From: Vibrio quintilis
GTDB taxonomy: Bacteria; Pseudomonadota; Gammaproteobacteria; Enterobacterales; Vibrionaceae
Reading direction: 5' to 3'
Length of the DNA: 64,000 nucleotides
Assembly (NCBI RefSeq): GCF_024529975.1
Contig: NZ_AP024897.1
Span: 2,294,001 to 2,358,000, forward strand
A program made the translations under genes and the position numbers. This document shows positions 47,632-58,292 of this stretch, piece by piece; position 1 is the first letter of the stretch, and the number at the start of each line of letters is the position of its first letter. The notes under the pieces are model-generated. The model saw only the letters and a program-made list of their open reading frames with translations, was not told where the DNA came from and ran no database searches.

Positions 47632-48706
47632 TCCATATCCTCAGTATATCTTCAGTAATACGTTCAGATGCATCTCCGTGACCAAAAGGATTGTCTTTGA
47701 GGGAATAACTCCCGCGTTGCAACTGCTGCATTGCGCCATCCAGAATTCTCTGAATATCGGATGAACCTGTCAGCACGGCTTTCTCACTCTCCAACACCTC
47801 CGGCCGTTCGGTGGTTTCCCTGAGCACCACAATTCTGACGCCATAAGTTGGTGCTTCCTCCTGAATGCCACCGGAGTCAGTCATCACCAAAACAGATTTT
47901 GCCAGCAATTTCTGTAGGGATAGATAGTCCAGCGCATCCACAACCTGCACGGCATCACTTCCGGCGAAAAATTCGTAGACCTGGTTCTTAATTTCGGGAT
48001 TCGGGTGGACAGAAAAAATAAATTCCAGCGACGGATAGAGTACCGATAGCTGTTCGATCGCTTTACAAATGGTCTGAATATGCGGCCAGTTCTCCCGCCG
48101 GTGGCAGGTCACTAACACTTTATTGTCTTTGTAAGTATCGATAATTTGCTGATCCATCAGATAATATTGGGTATCGATCACTGTATTGCCGGTCACGATG
48201 ATGGTGTCGTTTTTTATACCTTCAGCAAGCAAATGCTGTCGGGCCTGCTCAGTCGGCACATAATGCCGGTGCGCATAACGTGACACCGATATCCGGTTCA
48301 TTTCTTCAGGAAAAGGATGATACAGGTCACCACTGCGAAGACCGGCTTCGATATGTCCGATGAGCGGCACCTGCTCATAAAACCCTGCAATGGCACCTGC
48401 AAGCGTTGAGCAGGTATCTCCCTGAACCAGCACCACATCATATTTTTCATTGGCAAGTACTTCACTGATGTTAAGAATGAGCCCGGCCAGCAAATCAGAT
48501 AATCTGCTGCCTTGCGGGCGTTCAAAAACAATGTCGGGAGAAATTTGAAATGAAGAAAAAGTCTGCCCGGCCAGCGCATCGTGCTGCCCGGTATGGCACC
48601 AGGTCACGGACATCACTTTTTGTAACGCATGATACAAAGGTACCATTTTGATAATTTCCGGACGGGTACCGGTAATCAGTAAAGCTTTCTGATGATATGG
48701 GCTCAA
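47618..48706 (-). CDS. wecB: UDP-N-acetylglucosamine 2-epimerase
   Basis: 362 residues from a TTG start with GGAG about nine bases upstream. Family blocks are ITGTRPEIIKMVPLYHAL, VLVQGDTCSTLAGAIAGFYEQVPLIGHIEAGLRSGD, PFPEEMNRISVSRYAHRHYVPTEQA, TGNTVIDT, VLVTCHRRENW, FSVHPNP and MTDSGGIQEEAP. It interconverts UDP-GlcNAc and UDP-ManNAc, the donor needed by the NfrB glycosyltransferase encoded next. Dedicated placement at the head of the nfr operon is informative. Confidence 0.95.
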   Translation of the reverse strand: MSPYHQKALLITGTRPEIIKMVPLYHALQKVMSVTWCHTGQHDALAGQTFSSFQISPDIVFERPQGSRLSDLLAGLILNISEVLANEKYDVVLVQGDTCSTLAGAIAGFYEQVPLIGHIEAGLRSGDLYHPFPEEMNRISVSRYAHRHYVPTEQARQHLLAEGIKNDTIIVTGNTVIDTQYYLMDQQIIDTYKDNKVLVTCHRRENWPHIQTICKAIEQLSVLYPSLEFIFSVHPNPEIKNQVYEFFAGSDAVQVVDALDYLSLQKLLAKSVLVMTDSGGIQEEAPTYGVRIVVLRETTERPEVLESEKAVLTGSSDIQRILDGAMQQLQRGSYSLKDNPFGHGDASERITEDILRIWNESV

Positions 48707-49447
48707 AGCGAATTCTCCAGTGAAGAAAAAAGGTACTCCGGTTCATTCTGTCAGCCACGTTGCCTGTCAGTTTTTTGCACAGCCTCCGGCTGAATACAGA
48801 AACAGTGTTATTTTTTTTGTATCTCTATAAAAAATAGGAGGTTTCACATAAAAAACAAATCAGAACATGATTCAGATCTTTACCCGGCCGGGACCACGCG
48901 TTTCATGCATTGATGAGGACAAATGAATTTAAATAAATTTTCAGCATTTAACGGCGAGTTACAAATAACAAAACTACATAAAGAAACGTCATATAAAAAC
49001 AGGAATTAGTGTATAAATATGAGGTTGATAACAAATTTAAAATATACCAAAAAAAATAAAAACAAAAGACAACTCAAATTAACCAAAATAATTTTAATTA
49101 AAAAACAAATAGTTATAATTAAATAGTTTTTTAAAATAAATAAAAAAAATAAATTATTACAAAATAACACAATTGACATCATTATTAATAATTGCAAGAA
49201 TTTTATGAGCAGTATCGCATAAATACTATAAAAGAGTGAACTTTAACCTTGAGCAAAATTATATTTTAAAGCACGATAAGTTCATCCAAACCAGACGATA
49301 AATCCGGACTCTGTTTATTTTTATCCGGCGGTGAATTATTTTTCATTCTCCTTTCTCCGGATAGACACGTTATCAGTCACTTAGCCACTCATCGCCATGA
49401 TGAACTGCATGAATGACTGATAATTTCATTCTGTATATGAGGTAATT
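48707..49447. other. Long AT-rich intergenic region between wecB and GH81
   Basis: About 740 bases with no supported gene. From roughly 48950 to 49250 it is extremely AT-rich with long A and T runs, typical of an H-NS-bound or curved promoter. It would hold the promoters of the nfr operon (-) and the GH81 gene (+). No LacI-type palindrome was seen. Confidence 0.5.
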
Positions 49448-52312
49448 ATGAATAACAACAAAGAAAAGCATAAGTTGCATAACATTGCATTTTGTATTGC
49501 TGCTTCACTTTTTGTTTCTTTCTCCGGGCCATCTTTTGCCGGTCTGACACAGTATGGGAAAGGGAACATTTCGGACACAATCAACCCAAATGGCTATAAA
49601 TGTACTCAGGATCACGGTTACTGGATCGGCAATGCCGGTGTCGTTTCTCCCGGCGTCAGCAGCTATAATCCTATTGGTACACCAACACCTATCTATCCTC
49701 ACCTTGTCGATGCGGCGGCACAAAAACCAACAGCCACGCACCGCTGGTGGGGTTCGCTCTCCTTCTACGGGGAAATGAAAACCGGAGACAATACCAAATC
49801 GGCTTATATCACACCGGATCCAATCACGGCGCGAATTTCTGAGAAAGGTGTCCGGATGATGGGCATTCCTGCCGGTCTGAAAACGACCAATGAAATTAGT
49901 GCTACTTATACAATTCCAGCCCCTTTAAACGAAGTATTTGACGGAATTGCGATCGGCAATACTGCTTTCAGTAATATGACTGCAAACCTGAAAGATTTCA
50001 GTGACGGTACTGCAACAGCACAGTGGAAGCAGAATGGTCAGGTGATTATGGAAGCGACATTCGTCCACGGGGCGCCTTATGTTTACTTCAATGTCTATCA
50101 GGGCCAGCTGATTCTGCGGACACATTCAGCCAACACCAATGAAAAATCTATCTTCTATAAGAGTGCAGATACACTGGGCATTCAGACGTCAGTTGCCGGC
50201 AACCGGAATAACTTCCTTGTGACCGGTGAAGGTAACACCACATTTAACAACCCGGACAGTAATGCCATTACCATGATCAATACATCGGGTAAATTTGCAG
50301 TAGCACTGCTGCCGGTTGCATAAGATCAATCGCCATCAGATACAATGATTGCTGACTTTGCCAACATGGCACATAACCGGGTCAGTAAAGTCAACATTGA
50401 TTATAGTGTGAATCACGACACCAATATGGTTTCGATCACACACCATTATCTGAATGCGCAAGGCCAGCCTGTGACGACTTATGCGGGTATGCTGCCGATG
50501 AACTGGAAGAACTCTTCCCAGCAAGTCAGCGATTACAAAATCCGCAGTGCGCGCGGTATGGTGAAGTTTGCTAAAACCAGCGACTTTACTTATACCATTC
50601 CGTTTGTTGGTGTATTGCCTTCAATGCCTTCCGGCATCGGCGATTATGATAAAACAACGCTGACAAACCTGATTGATGAATTCCTGAACAAAGGAAAAGA
50701 CGCCTGGAATACCGCCACAGATACTTACTGGTCAGGTAAAAACTACGGTAAAGTCGCTGAACTGGCGGCGATTGCCCGTAATGAAGGCCTGACGCAAAGA
50801 GCGGATCGTTTGATCGCCTTCCTGAAAGGTGAACTGGAAGACTGGTTCCGCGCCGATACCAGTGGATCTCTGGATATCAACAAATACTTTTACTATGACA
50901 AAACCTGGAATACTTTACTGGGTCTGGATGAATCATTCGGAGCACATCAGCAGCTGAATGATCACCACTTCCACTACGGCTATTTTGTCCGGGCGGCGGC
51001 TGAAGTCTGTCGGGTTGATGCAAACTGGTGTAGCAAATCAGAGTGGGGACCAATGATCGAAATGGTCATCCGTGATTATGCGGCAGGCCGTAACGATCCA
51101 ATGTTCCCTTATGCACGTAACTTTGACCCGGCGAATGGCTTCTCATGGGCTTCCGGTCATGCGAACTTCGCACTGGGCAACAACAACGAATCAACCTCAG
51201 AAGCAGCAAACGCTTATGGTGCGATTGTGCTTTACGGTCTGGCAACAAATCAACAGGATCTGGTTGACCGTGGTATGTATCTGCATGCTTCAACCACCAG
51301 CAGTTACTGGGAATACTGGAATAATATTGACCGCTTCCGTGGTTATACCGGTGATCGCGATAACTTCCTGAGTGACTACAACAAGATGACCACTTCGATC
51401 ATCTGGGGTAACGGCTCAGTGTTCTCGACCTGGTTCAGCAACAAGTATGCACACATTCTGGGGATTCAGGGTCTGCCACTCAGCCCGCTGGTCTTCCACG
51501 TCGGAGAATACGCAGATTACCTTGCTGACTATGTCAAACTGGGTCTGAGTCAGTCTTCAAATGGCAAACCATCCGGTTTGGGTAACGACGAATGGCGTGA
51601 TGTCTGGTGGAACATTCTGTCCATGACAGATGGTGATGCAGCCGTTGATGATTTCAACTCGATGAACATGAACTACACGCCTGAAAGCGGTGAAACCAAA
51701 GCGCACACTTATCATTGGATTCACACTTTCAAAAAACTGGGTCATCTGGCATCAGGAACCGGCGACTTAACTGCGGATAATCCTGCTGCAGTGGCATTCG
51801 ATAACAATGGGGTGAAAACCTATCTGGCCTATAACTTTACGGATACACCAGAAACGGTTCACTTCTCAGATGGTACGTCAGTGAATGTTCCGGCACACAG
51901 CTTTAATACCGATACTGCCGGGTCATCAACAACCGACAGTAACAGCGGCAGCAGCCAGACTGATGATTCAGCATCTTCCGGCAGCAGCACCAGCAATCAG
52001 ACACAAACAACCAGCATTTCCAAAAATGCGCAGGGACAAGTGGTTTATCAGGTCACATTCCCGCAGGCAATGAGTGAAGTGCGTCTGTTTGCCCGCCACA
52101 GCAAAAGTGAAGGTAACTTCCTGGTGGCCAGTGCATTAACTTCCGTGCGTAATGATGATGGTACAGTGACTTACACCTATGTGGATCCGGTCAACCGTTA
52201 CACTTCCGGAACAACTGCAATCGCACGTTTTTATGGTTTCTCACCCAGTGCCGGTCAGATCTTTATGCCGGGTCCGGGTACCGACCAGTGGAGTGATACT
52301 TTTACTTACTAA
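49448..52312 (+). pseudogene. GH81 endo-beta-1,3-glucanase with CBM, interrupted by an in-frame TAA
   Basis: One 955-codon frame (including both stop codons) is broken only by TAA at 50321-50323; both halves are in the same frame. GAGG precedes the ATG, and the signal ends near SGPSFAG. The first part (291 residues) is the GH81 beta-sandwich (THRWWGSLSFYGEMKTGDN). The second is the helical barrel with DHHFHYGYFVRAAAEV, GFSWASGHANF and NESTSEAANAYGAIVLYG, which carry the catalytic acids. A Ser/Thr-rich linker follows, then a ~95-residue beta-module resembling CBM56, a beta-1,3-glucan binder. The second half has no ribosome site before its first ATG (50345), so it is probably not made alone. 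Alternatives are readthrough or a base-calling error. Confidence 0.85.
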
Positions 52313-52390
52313 GGTTCAACCGCTGAAAAACGGTTTCACCTTCACCGTTTTAAGCGACCATGTTTTAAATAACCTTGTTTTAAATAACCA

Positions 52391-52418
52391 TACAGCCTCC
52401 CCCGGAGGCTGTATTTTT
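52391..52418 (+). terminator. Rho-independent terminator after GH81
   Basis: ACAGCCTCC/GGAGGCTGT stem with a T-run. Confidence 0.85.
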
Positions 52419-52427
52419 ATCTGATAT

Positions 52428-54320
52428 TCAGTCATCAAGCCGGAAGAAAGCCAGGGAAGATTTTTGTCTTTCTGCCAACGCAGCCAGATGCTGTGCTGCT
52501 TCCAGCGTTTTGCCGACGGCACCGACATTCTGGCTGACCAGATCAAATGTGCGGGTGGCATTTTCAGCGACATCCGACGTCACGCTAAACTGCTCGTTGG
52601 ATGCACTCGCAACCAGTGTATTGACCTCTGAAATATCCTGAACCGACCCGACAATCGCATCAAATGAGGCTTTGATCTGTGCCGAGAGTTCAACCGACTG
52701 CTGAATGACTTTGACATTCTCAGTCATATTGTTACTCACCTTCTCTGACTGCACCTGCAATTGATCAATGATCTCCTGAATGGTCTGGGTCGAACTGTGG
52801 GTTTTACCGGCCAGCACCCGGACTTCATCGGCAACCACAGCAAATCCCCGCCCCGTTTCACCAGCCCGGGCCGCTTCAATTGCTGCGTTCAGTGCCAGCA
52901 GATTGGTTTGCTCAGAAATATCACTAATCACCCCGGTGACCTGACCAATATTCATCGCATCACTTCTGAGCTGCTCGATCATTGATGCGGTTTCCGTCAC
53001 CGAATGGTCAATCATTTCGGTCAAACGAATAGCACTATCCAATCCCTGATGCCCTTCCTGAACACTGCCGATAGCCGTCTGTGCCCGCTCTTCCGCCATC
53101 GTTGCATTTGCGCTGACTTCACGGGAAGTGCTGGATAATTCACTCACGGCAGTTGACACAGATTCAATTTCTCTCAGCTCCTCTTCTGCTGTAACCGCAG
53201 CCTGATTCATCACATCCGCCAAACGGCCGGAAGCCACAGACACACTTTCGGAGATCTCTCTGTTTTCTCTGATAATACTGCTCACCTGACGGTGAAACCG
53301 GATGATTGAGGAATAAATGCTGGCTTCATGACTGTCAGATTCCGGCACATGGGTTAAATCACCTTCCGCCAGCCGGGAAATCATGGCAGAAATACGTTTG
53401 GGCTCACCACCCACAGGCATATAAATCAACACATTCACGCCATAATAAGCCAGAATCAGAGCCAGAATCACAGTCACCAGCAGGATCAGGAGCGATGCAT
53501 GTAGCATATCAGAACTGGGCCGGGTAATTTCATCAGCCCATTCAAAAGTCACAACCGACCACGGCTGACCGGACAACTGACTTTTTACCGCCTGAGCTTC
53601 ACGCCCGCCGACCGGATAAGAAATCAACGTATCTGCTGCGCTGAACCGACTATAATCCGGCCGGACCTCGCGGATATTCCTGCCAATCAGTCCATTGTCA
53701 GGCGCAGATAAAATATAGCCGGACTGATCAAAAACAAACACCTGATTATTGGGGGTCAGGCCGGTGATAAAATCACTGAACATCGAGACTTTCAGCGTAA
53801 TCGCCACCACAGCAACCGGCTGACCGTTCTGAAACACCGGTGTTGCCAGCGCAAACACATCTTCCTTTTCACCTTCACCAAAATAAGCTTTGGTAATGAT
53901 GTTTTTCTCACCGGAAAAAGCGCGTGTATACCACTCTTTTTGCTGCTGCTTCGCGTTAAAACCGGGATAAAAACGACCATTTTCGAATGAACGTCCGTCT
54001 TTCAGGGCAACAAAAGCGGCCTGAATATGGTGGTCTGTCGCCTTTAATGCACTCAGTGCCCGGGTCACCGCTGCTGTATCCCGGAACTGGTGATCCTCAT
54101 TCACTTCCGCCACAAAGGTATGTAATGCCGCAAAGTAGCTCTGAATCTTTTCCTGCAGCGACGAAGCAATTAAGGCTGATTCAACCTGCTGACTATGAAC
54201 TGAGGCTGCATGGTTAAATGCTTTAAACTGATGATATCCATTCCAGGTCAGGATTCCTGAGATTGTTAGTATCAGGCACAGAGTAGAAAGGAGCACTTTA
54301 TTTTTTAAGGTTGAAAACAT
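52428..54320 (-). CDS. Cache-domain methyl-accepting chemotaxis protein
   Basis: 630 residues. First helix [20 protein letters not shown], periplasmic double Cache sensor ([73 protein letters not shown]), second helix ~[27 protein letters not shown] ([12 protein letters not shown]) and signalling tip [40 protein letters not shown]. Sensor ligand unknown. It converges on the GH81 gene. Confidence 0.94.
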   Translation of the reverse strand: MFSTLKNKVLLSTLCLILTISGILTWNGYHQFKAFNHAASVHSQQVESALIASSLQEKIQSYFAALHTFVAEVNEDHQFRDTAAVTRALSALKATDHHIQAAFVALKDGRSFENGRFYPGFNAKQQQKEWYTRAFSGEKNIITKAYFGEGEKEDVFALATPVFQNGQPVAVVAITLKVSMFSDFITGLTPNNQVFVFDQSGYILSAPDNGLIGRNIREVRPDYSRFSAADTLISYPVGGREAQAVKSQLSGQPWSVVTFEWADEITRPSSDMLHASLLILLVTVILALILAYYGVNVLIYMPVGGEPKRISAMISRLAEGDLTHVPESDSHEASIYSSIIRFHRQVSSIIRENREISESVSVASGRLADVMNQAAVTAEEELREIESVSTAVSELSSTSREVSANATMAEERAQTAIGSVQEGHQGLDSAIRLTEMIDHSVTETASMIEQLRSDAMNIGQVTGVISDISEQTNLLALNAAIEAARAGETGRGFAVVADEVRVLAGKTHSSTQTIQEIIDQLQVQSEKVSNNMTENVKVIQQSVELSAQIKASFDAIVGSVQDISEVNTLVASASNEQFSVTSDVAENATRTFDLVSQNVGAVGKTLEAAQHLAALAERQKSSLAFFRLDD

Positions 54321-54547
54321 GACCGGACTTCCGCTATTTACTTAACTGTTATTCGTTATTTTATTTAAATTTTCATACACGCATTTTACTCCGGAATATC
54401 AACATATTACCGGGGTCATTTAAATTACTTATATTCAAAAAAATTACAATATAAATTACTGACTCAATAAAAATTAATAATTTTATAATCAACAATCATG
54501 GAAGCAATGTAACAAAATTATGTAACACCCTGGTAAAACTGACGATA

Positions 54548-54813
54548 TATACCCAAACAACCTGAAGATGCAGGGTTCAGTGAGATTTGTCAGGCTCTGA
54601 GACAAGGCACTGATTTGAAGATAGAGTCATTCTACGTTGAAAATCAGTCACGCCGTATCAGAGCCTGACAAACTCACCCGCAGGGCGTGAGCTGAAAGGC
54701 ACATTTCTGCGTCAAGAGAATTTGAAAGGTGGGTACATTCCTGCATTCCCTTTCCTTGAACTGCACCTTTCGGCTGCACGCTGAATCATGCATCTTCAGG
54801 TTGCTTGGGTATA
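54548..54813. repeat. Full-length MITE-like element, 266 bp
   Basis: Terminal inverted repeats: TATACCCAAACAACCTGAAG on the left, CTTCAGGTTGCTTGGGTATA on the right. Inside, TTTGTCAGGCTCTGA (54586-54600) and TCAGAGCCTGACAAA (54658-54672) form an exact 15-bp inverted repeat enclosing ACTGATTT/AAATCAGT. No coding frame. All other long copies in the window derive from this form by deletion. Confidence 0.85.
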
Positions 54814-55112
54814 ACACGCAAAAAAGACATTATATGAATGCGTTACACCATTCTGTTTATTTTTAATGAACAAGCTGAAGATCAGAAAACAGCGGAGAAA
54901 GGCAACAGGTTAATTATTTCGCCTCAGAAAATAACTCACATAAAAACAATCCGGAAATTCATTACAGAACAATAAACCTGTCAATTATCGATCAAGTTTA
55001 TATATCTTAATTATTATATTTATAAATATTTTTTAATCTGTTTAAATACCGGATTACTATGTATTCCATCATTAAAATAATCGCTCGCCAAGCGTCTCTT
55101 TATTCATTGCGT
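54814..55112. other. AT-rich intergenic region after the MITE-like element
   Basis: About 300 bases, AT-rich, with no supported gene, repeat or terminator. The matching stretch before the element (54321-54547) is also empty and carries the chemoreceptor promoter. Confidence 0.4.
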
Positions 55113-55517
55113 TTATCTTGCCCTGCGGTACGCGTCCAGAGAAGGTTCAGCACAATCGATGGTATCGATGTACAGATTACGTTCCCGCCACATCACTTCC
55201 ATGTCATAAAGACAAAAAGAGTCGTGCATTGGATCAATCGTCCATTCTCCATGCTGTTCAGCTGACACCGAAGTAAACAGCTCATTGTCGTTGCCCCACC
55301 AGGCCAGCACCAGATAATTTTTGCCGGCGCCACGATGAAAAATGACAAATGCGGCGGTATGTTCCCAGTCCTGATCAAGTGATTGTTTCACTACAGTCAA
55401 ACGCTGTATAAATGGCTGAAATACAACCGGTTGCGGATCGACAGAAATGGTATAAATTTTAATACCATCAGGATCAAGCCACTCTTCAAGGCCATTGATT
55501 TTCCGGGGTCTGTACAT
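55113..55517 (-). CDS. Hypothetical protein, 134 residues
   Basis: The ATG at 55517 follows GGGAGGAAAA, an excellent site; an in-frame start at 55589 would add a spurious-looking hydrophobic leader. The protein starts MYRPRKINGLEEWLDPDGIKIY and contains many aromatic and acidic residues (LVLAWWGNDNELFTSVSAEQHGEWTIDPMHDSFCLYDMEVMW), mixed alpha/beta. No family recognised. It is divergent from the first patatin gene. Confidence 0.65.
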   Translation of the reverse strand: MYRPRKINGLEEWLDPDGIKIYTISVDPQPVVFQPFIQRLTVVKQSLDQDWEHTAAFVIFHRGAGKNYLVLAWWGNDNELFTSVSAEQHGEWTIDPMHDSFCLYDMEVMWRERNLYIDTIDCAEPSLDAYRRAR

Positions 55518-55847
55518 TTTTCCTCCCTGAACACAACATCCGAAACAAATGATACACATTATCATGTATAGCAATTTCCTGATGTGCACTCCTACAAGGT
55601 TTTACCTGCCCTGAACCATGCTTTTCATCAAAAAGCTGCGAACAATCACACTGTCACACAAAATGAGAAAAACACCAATAACAACCATACGCATATAAAG
55701 CAATCCATTTCTATTATACCCATGCACAATTCAATTCGTTGAAAAAGCTCTCTTCCCCCGGAGACTGAAATAACGTCAATCCAATGGCCGGGGCTGCCTG
55801 AAACTTTGCTGAACAAGCTTCAGGACACACGCCCTAAGGAGCAAATT
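55518..55847. other. Divergent promoter region before the patatin genes
   Basis: About 330 bases. No gene or repeat seen; contains the promoters of the 134-residue protein and the first patatin-like gene. Confidence 0.4.
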
Positions 55848-56879
55848 ATGGCAAAAATGATCTTATCGGTTGATGGCGGCGGTATCAGAGGCGCTGCTGT
55901 GACTCAGTTTCTCACACATGTTGAGAACCAACTGCAAAAAGAGCACAAGCTGTCAGTACGTGATTGTGTCGACTTTTATGCCGGGACCAGCACCGGCAGT
56001 ATTATTGCCCTGGCACTGGCGACAACAGATTTAACCATCGCGCAAATCAATGACTTGTATAACCCTGATACCGCCAAAGAAATATTTACGGAAAATAAAG
56101 TCTTTCCGGGCATAGGCAGCCTGGGGCTGGAAACCCCTAAATATGAAGCAGGAGGAAAAACCAAAGTTTTACAGACCAATTTTGGTTCTGCCAGAATCAA
56201 CAACGTTCCACAGGATAAACATGTGCTGGCGGTGACTTACGGCATCTCCCAGCGTCAGCCTCAAATTATCAAATCCACTAAAGCGGTTGACCGGGAACTC
56301 TTTGCCAGCGCCGTTGCAGATGCATCCAGCGCGGCACCGACTTACTTCCCAACCAAAGAGCTGGAAATTGCAGAGCAAGATCACTGGCTGATTGATGGCG
56401 GTGTCATTGCAAATAATCCAACCATGTGTGCGATTGCGGAATCAAGAAAAGTCTGGCACGGCACCGCCATGAATGACTTCAGAGTATTGTCCATTGGAAC
56501 CGGCTACTGTACAAGAAAAGTCAACGGCCCCTCATCTCAAAAATGGGGGGCGATACAATGGTTTACTGAAGGTCATATTCTCGACATCCTCACAGATGAA
56601 ATGGTCGTTGCCTATCAGGCTATCACTATCATGAAACCCGGTAGTTATATCCGGGTCAACGCGGAAATGAGACAACAACCAGGCTTACCCAACCCACCTG
56701 ATGATGCCATGGATGATGTTTCAGCCAGCAATATCAGCAAACTGAAAAAAATGGGTGACTGGTGGTTCGAACAGTACGGAGAAAGTGTCGTTCAGTTACT
56801 GCGAGATACCTACTCCGGCCCTTCCCTTGACCGGATTAACCCGGCAACCGGCACACCGATGAAACATCAGCCTGAATAA
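55848..56879 (+). CDS. Patatin-like phospholipase, copy 1
   Basis: 343 residues from the ATG at 55848 with AAGGAGCAAATT upstream. The catalytic architecture is complete: anion hole VDGGGIRG (~8-15), nucleophile elbow GTSTGS with Ser48, and the dyad Asp183 in IDGG. Patatins hydrolyse acyl esters of phospholipids or related lipids. No signal peptide, so cytoplasmic. The C-terminal ~120 residues (GSYIRVNAEMRQQPGLPNPPDDAMDD, KMGDWWFEQYGESVVQLL) are shared with copy 2. CapV-type CBASS effectors look similar, but no cyclase gene is nearby. Own terminator. Confidence 0.9.
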   Translation: MAKMILSVDGGGIRGAAVTQFLTHVENQLQKEHKLSVRDCVDFYAGTSTGSIIALALATTDLTIAQINDLYNPDTAKEIFTENKVFPGIGSLGLETPKYEAGGKTKVLQTNFGSARINNVPQDKHVLAVTYGISQRQPQIIKSTKAVDRELFASAVADASSAAPTYFPTKELEIAEQDHWLIDGGVIANNPTMCAIAESRKVWHGTAMNDFRVLSIGTGYCTRKVNGPSSQKWGAIQWFTEGHILDILTDEMVVAYQAITIMKPGSYIRVNAEMRQQPGLPNPPDDAMDDVSASNISKLKKMGDWWFEQYGESVVQLLRDTYSGPSLDRINPATGTPMKHQPE

Positions 56880-56912
56880 TCAGGGTCTGTTAACCTGATA
56901 CCAGTGTCAGAT

Positions 56913-56941
56913 CGCCCGGCTATATGCCGGGCTTCTTTTTC
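56913..56941 (+). terminator. Rho-independent terminator after patatin copy 1
   Basis: GCCCGGC/GCCGGGC stem followed by a T-rich tract. Confidence 0.85.
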
Positions 56942-56982
56942 CCCGGCAGTTCAATCAAAACAAACGTAAATAAAATTGTCGA

Positions 56983-57051
56983 TATACCCAGGCAACCTGA
57001 AGATGCATGAATATACCCAAACAACCTGAAGATGCAGGTTGCTTGGGTATA
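56983..57051. repeat. Compound palindromic repeat
   Basis: A one-arm copy (56983-57009, TATACCCAGGCAACCTGAAG) abuts a complete two-arm copy (57012-57051). This suggests insertion of one element next to an older end. Confidence 0.85.
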
Positions 57052-57201
57052 TAACTATGCGCAATAAATGCAATAATATGATAATATACTTAACGCATAT
57101 TATATGCGACTGAACTAAAAGGATATCATTCCGGCTCAGTTCAGCCTTATCGGGTCTCTTCCCCGGAGACCTAAACATCCACACCTCCTAAGGAGTAAAA
57201 T

Positions 57202-58215
57202 ATGTCAAAAACCATCTTATCTGTTGATGGTGGTGGTATCAGAGGCGCAGCTGTGACTCAGTTTCTGTCCCGCCTTGAGAAGCAATTACAGGATAAACAC
57301 GGTATATCCCTGAGAGATTGTGTCGATTTTTATGCAGGAACCAGCACCGGCAGTGTCATTACGCTGGCACTGGCAACTTCTGAAATGGATATCACTGAAC
57401 TCAACAAGCTATATACAGCCGATAATGTAAAGCCAATCTTTTCAGATAATTCAAGGGTTTCTCAGGTTCCCGGATTATATGCCCCCAAATATAGCGGAGA
57501 CAGCAAAACTCTGGCAATGCAGGCAAGTTTCGGCGATATAAAACTAAGCGCAGTACCAGACGGTAAGCATGTGCTGGCTGTTGCTTTCGACGTGACAAAC
57601 CGAAGACCAAGAATGATCTGTTCTACCCGGGAAGCAGACCGGGAACTTCTGGCCAGCGCAGTCGCTGATGCATCCGGTGCTGCACCAACCTTATATCCCA
57701 GTGTGGAACTGGGTGAAGACTGGATGATTGACGGCTGTGTGATTGCCGATAACCCAACCATGTACGCCATTGCTGAGGCCAGAAAAGAATGGCGCGGCAC
57801 CGCGCTGGATGATTTTAAAGTCATCTCCATTGGCACCGGCTGCTGTACCCGTAAAATTACCGGGATTGAATCCCGGAAATGGGGCGCTGCAGAATGGTTT
57901 ACACAGGGGAACTTCCTCGACATTGTGACCAACGGAATGGCCGTCAGCTATCAGGCAATGAATATCCTCAAGCCCGGCAGCTACATTCGGGTCAATGCTG
58001 AAATGAGACAACAGCCCGGCCTGCCCAATCCACCGGATGATGCCATGGATGATTGTTCAGCCGGCAATATCAGTAAGCTGAAAAAAATGGGTGACTGGTG
58101 GTTTGAACTGTATGGAGAAAGTGTCATTCAGTTACTGCGTGATGAATACGCTGGCCCATCTCTGGACCGGGTTGATTCTTTAACCGGCAAGCCTATCGAA
58201 AATATACTGGAATAA
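57202..58215 (+). CDS. Patatin-like phospholipase, copy 2
   Basis: 337 residues, clearly paralogous to copy 1 throughout. AAGGAGTAAAAT precedes the ATG. VDGGGIRG (~8-15) and GTSTGS with Ser48 are kept. The aspartate motif reads IDGC (Asp177-Gly-Cys) instead of the canonical DGG/DGA. The catalytic Asp remains, so activity is still possible, but the Cys is unusual. It sits 322 bases downstream of copy 1 with a compound repeat between them and has its own terminator, so the two may be independently expressed after tandem duplication. Confidence 0.9.
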   Translation: MSKTILSVDGGGIRGAAVTQFLSRLEKQLQDKHGISLRDCVDFYAGTSTGSVITLALATSEMDITELNKLYTADNVKPIFSDNSRVSQVPGLYAPKYSGDSKTLAMQASFGDIKLSAVPDGKHVLAVAFDVTNRRPRMICSTREADRELLASAVADASGAAPTLYPSVELGEDWMIDGCVIADNPTMYAIAEARKEWRGTALDDFKVISIGTGCCTRKITGIESRKWGAAEWFTQGNFLDIVTNGMAVSYQAMNILKPGSYIRVNAEMRQQPGLPNPPDDAMDDCSAGNISKLKKMGDWWFELYGESVIQLLRDEYAGPSLDRVDSLTGKPIENILE

Positions 58216-58224
58216 TTCTGTCTC

Positions 58225-58252
58225 TGCCCGGCTGATATTCAGCCGGGTTTTT
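58225..58252 (+). terminator. Rho-independent terminator after patatin copy 2
   Basis: GCCCGGCT/AGCCGGGT stem with five T. Confidence 0.85.
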
Positions 58253-58272
58253 AAGCCGTTTTTTCTGCTGTA

Positions 58273-58292
58273 TATACCCAAGCCACCTGTCA
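58273..58292. repeat. Degenerate single-arm repeat
   Basis: TATACCCAAGCCACCTGTCA, a decayed arm of the dispersed family. Confidence 0.55.

Noticed and set aside
49006..49197. Hydrophobic 63-codon minus-strand frame upstream of GH81
   Set aside because: It lies in extremely AT-rich DNA, where Phe/Leu/Ile runs arise by chance, and has no credible ribosome site.
55113..55589. Lipoprotein reading of the 134-residue orphan from an upstream start
   Set aside because: The start at 55517 has a near-perfect ribosome site, and the extra leader contains an odd Cys-rich stretch rather than a normal lipobox.
55848..58215. CBASS locus with CapV-type patatin effectors
   Set aside because: No CD-NTase (GS...DxD) or ancillary Cap2/Cap3 gene could be found within the window, so the patatins cannot be called CBASS on this evidence.
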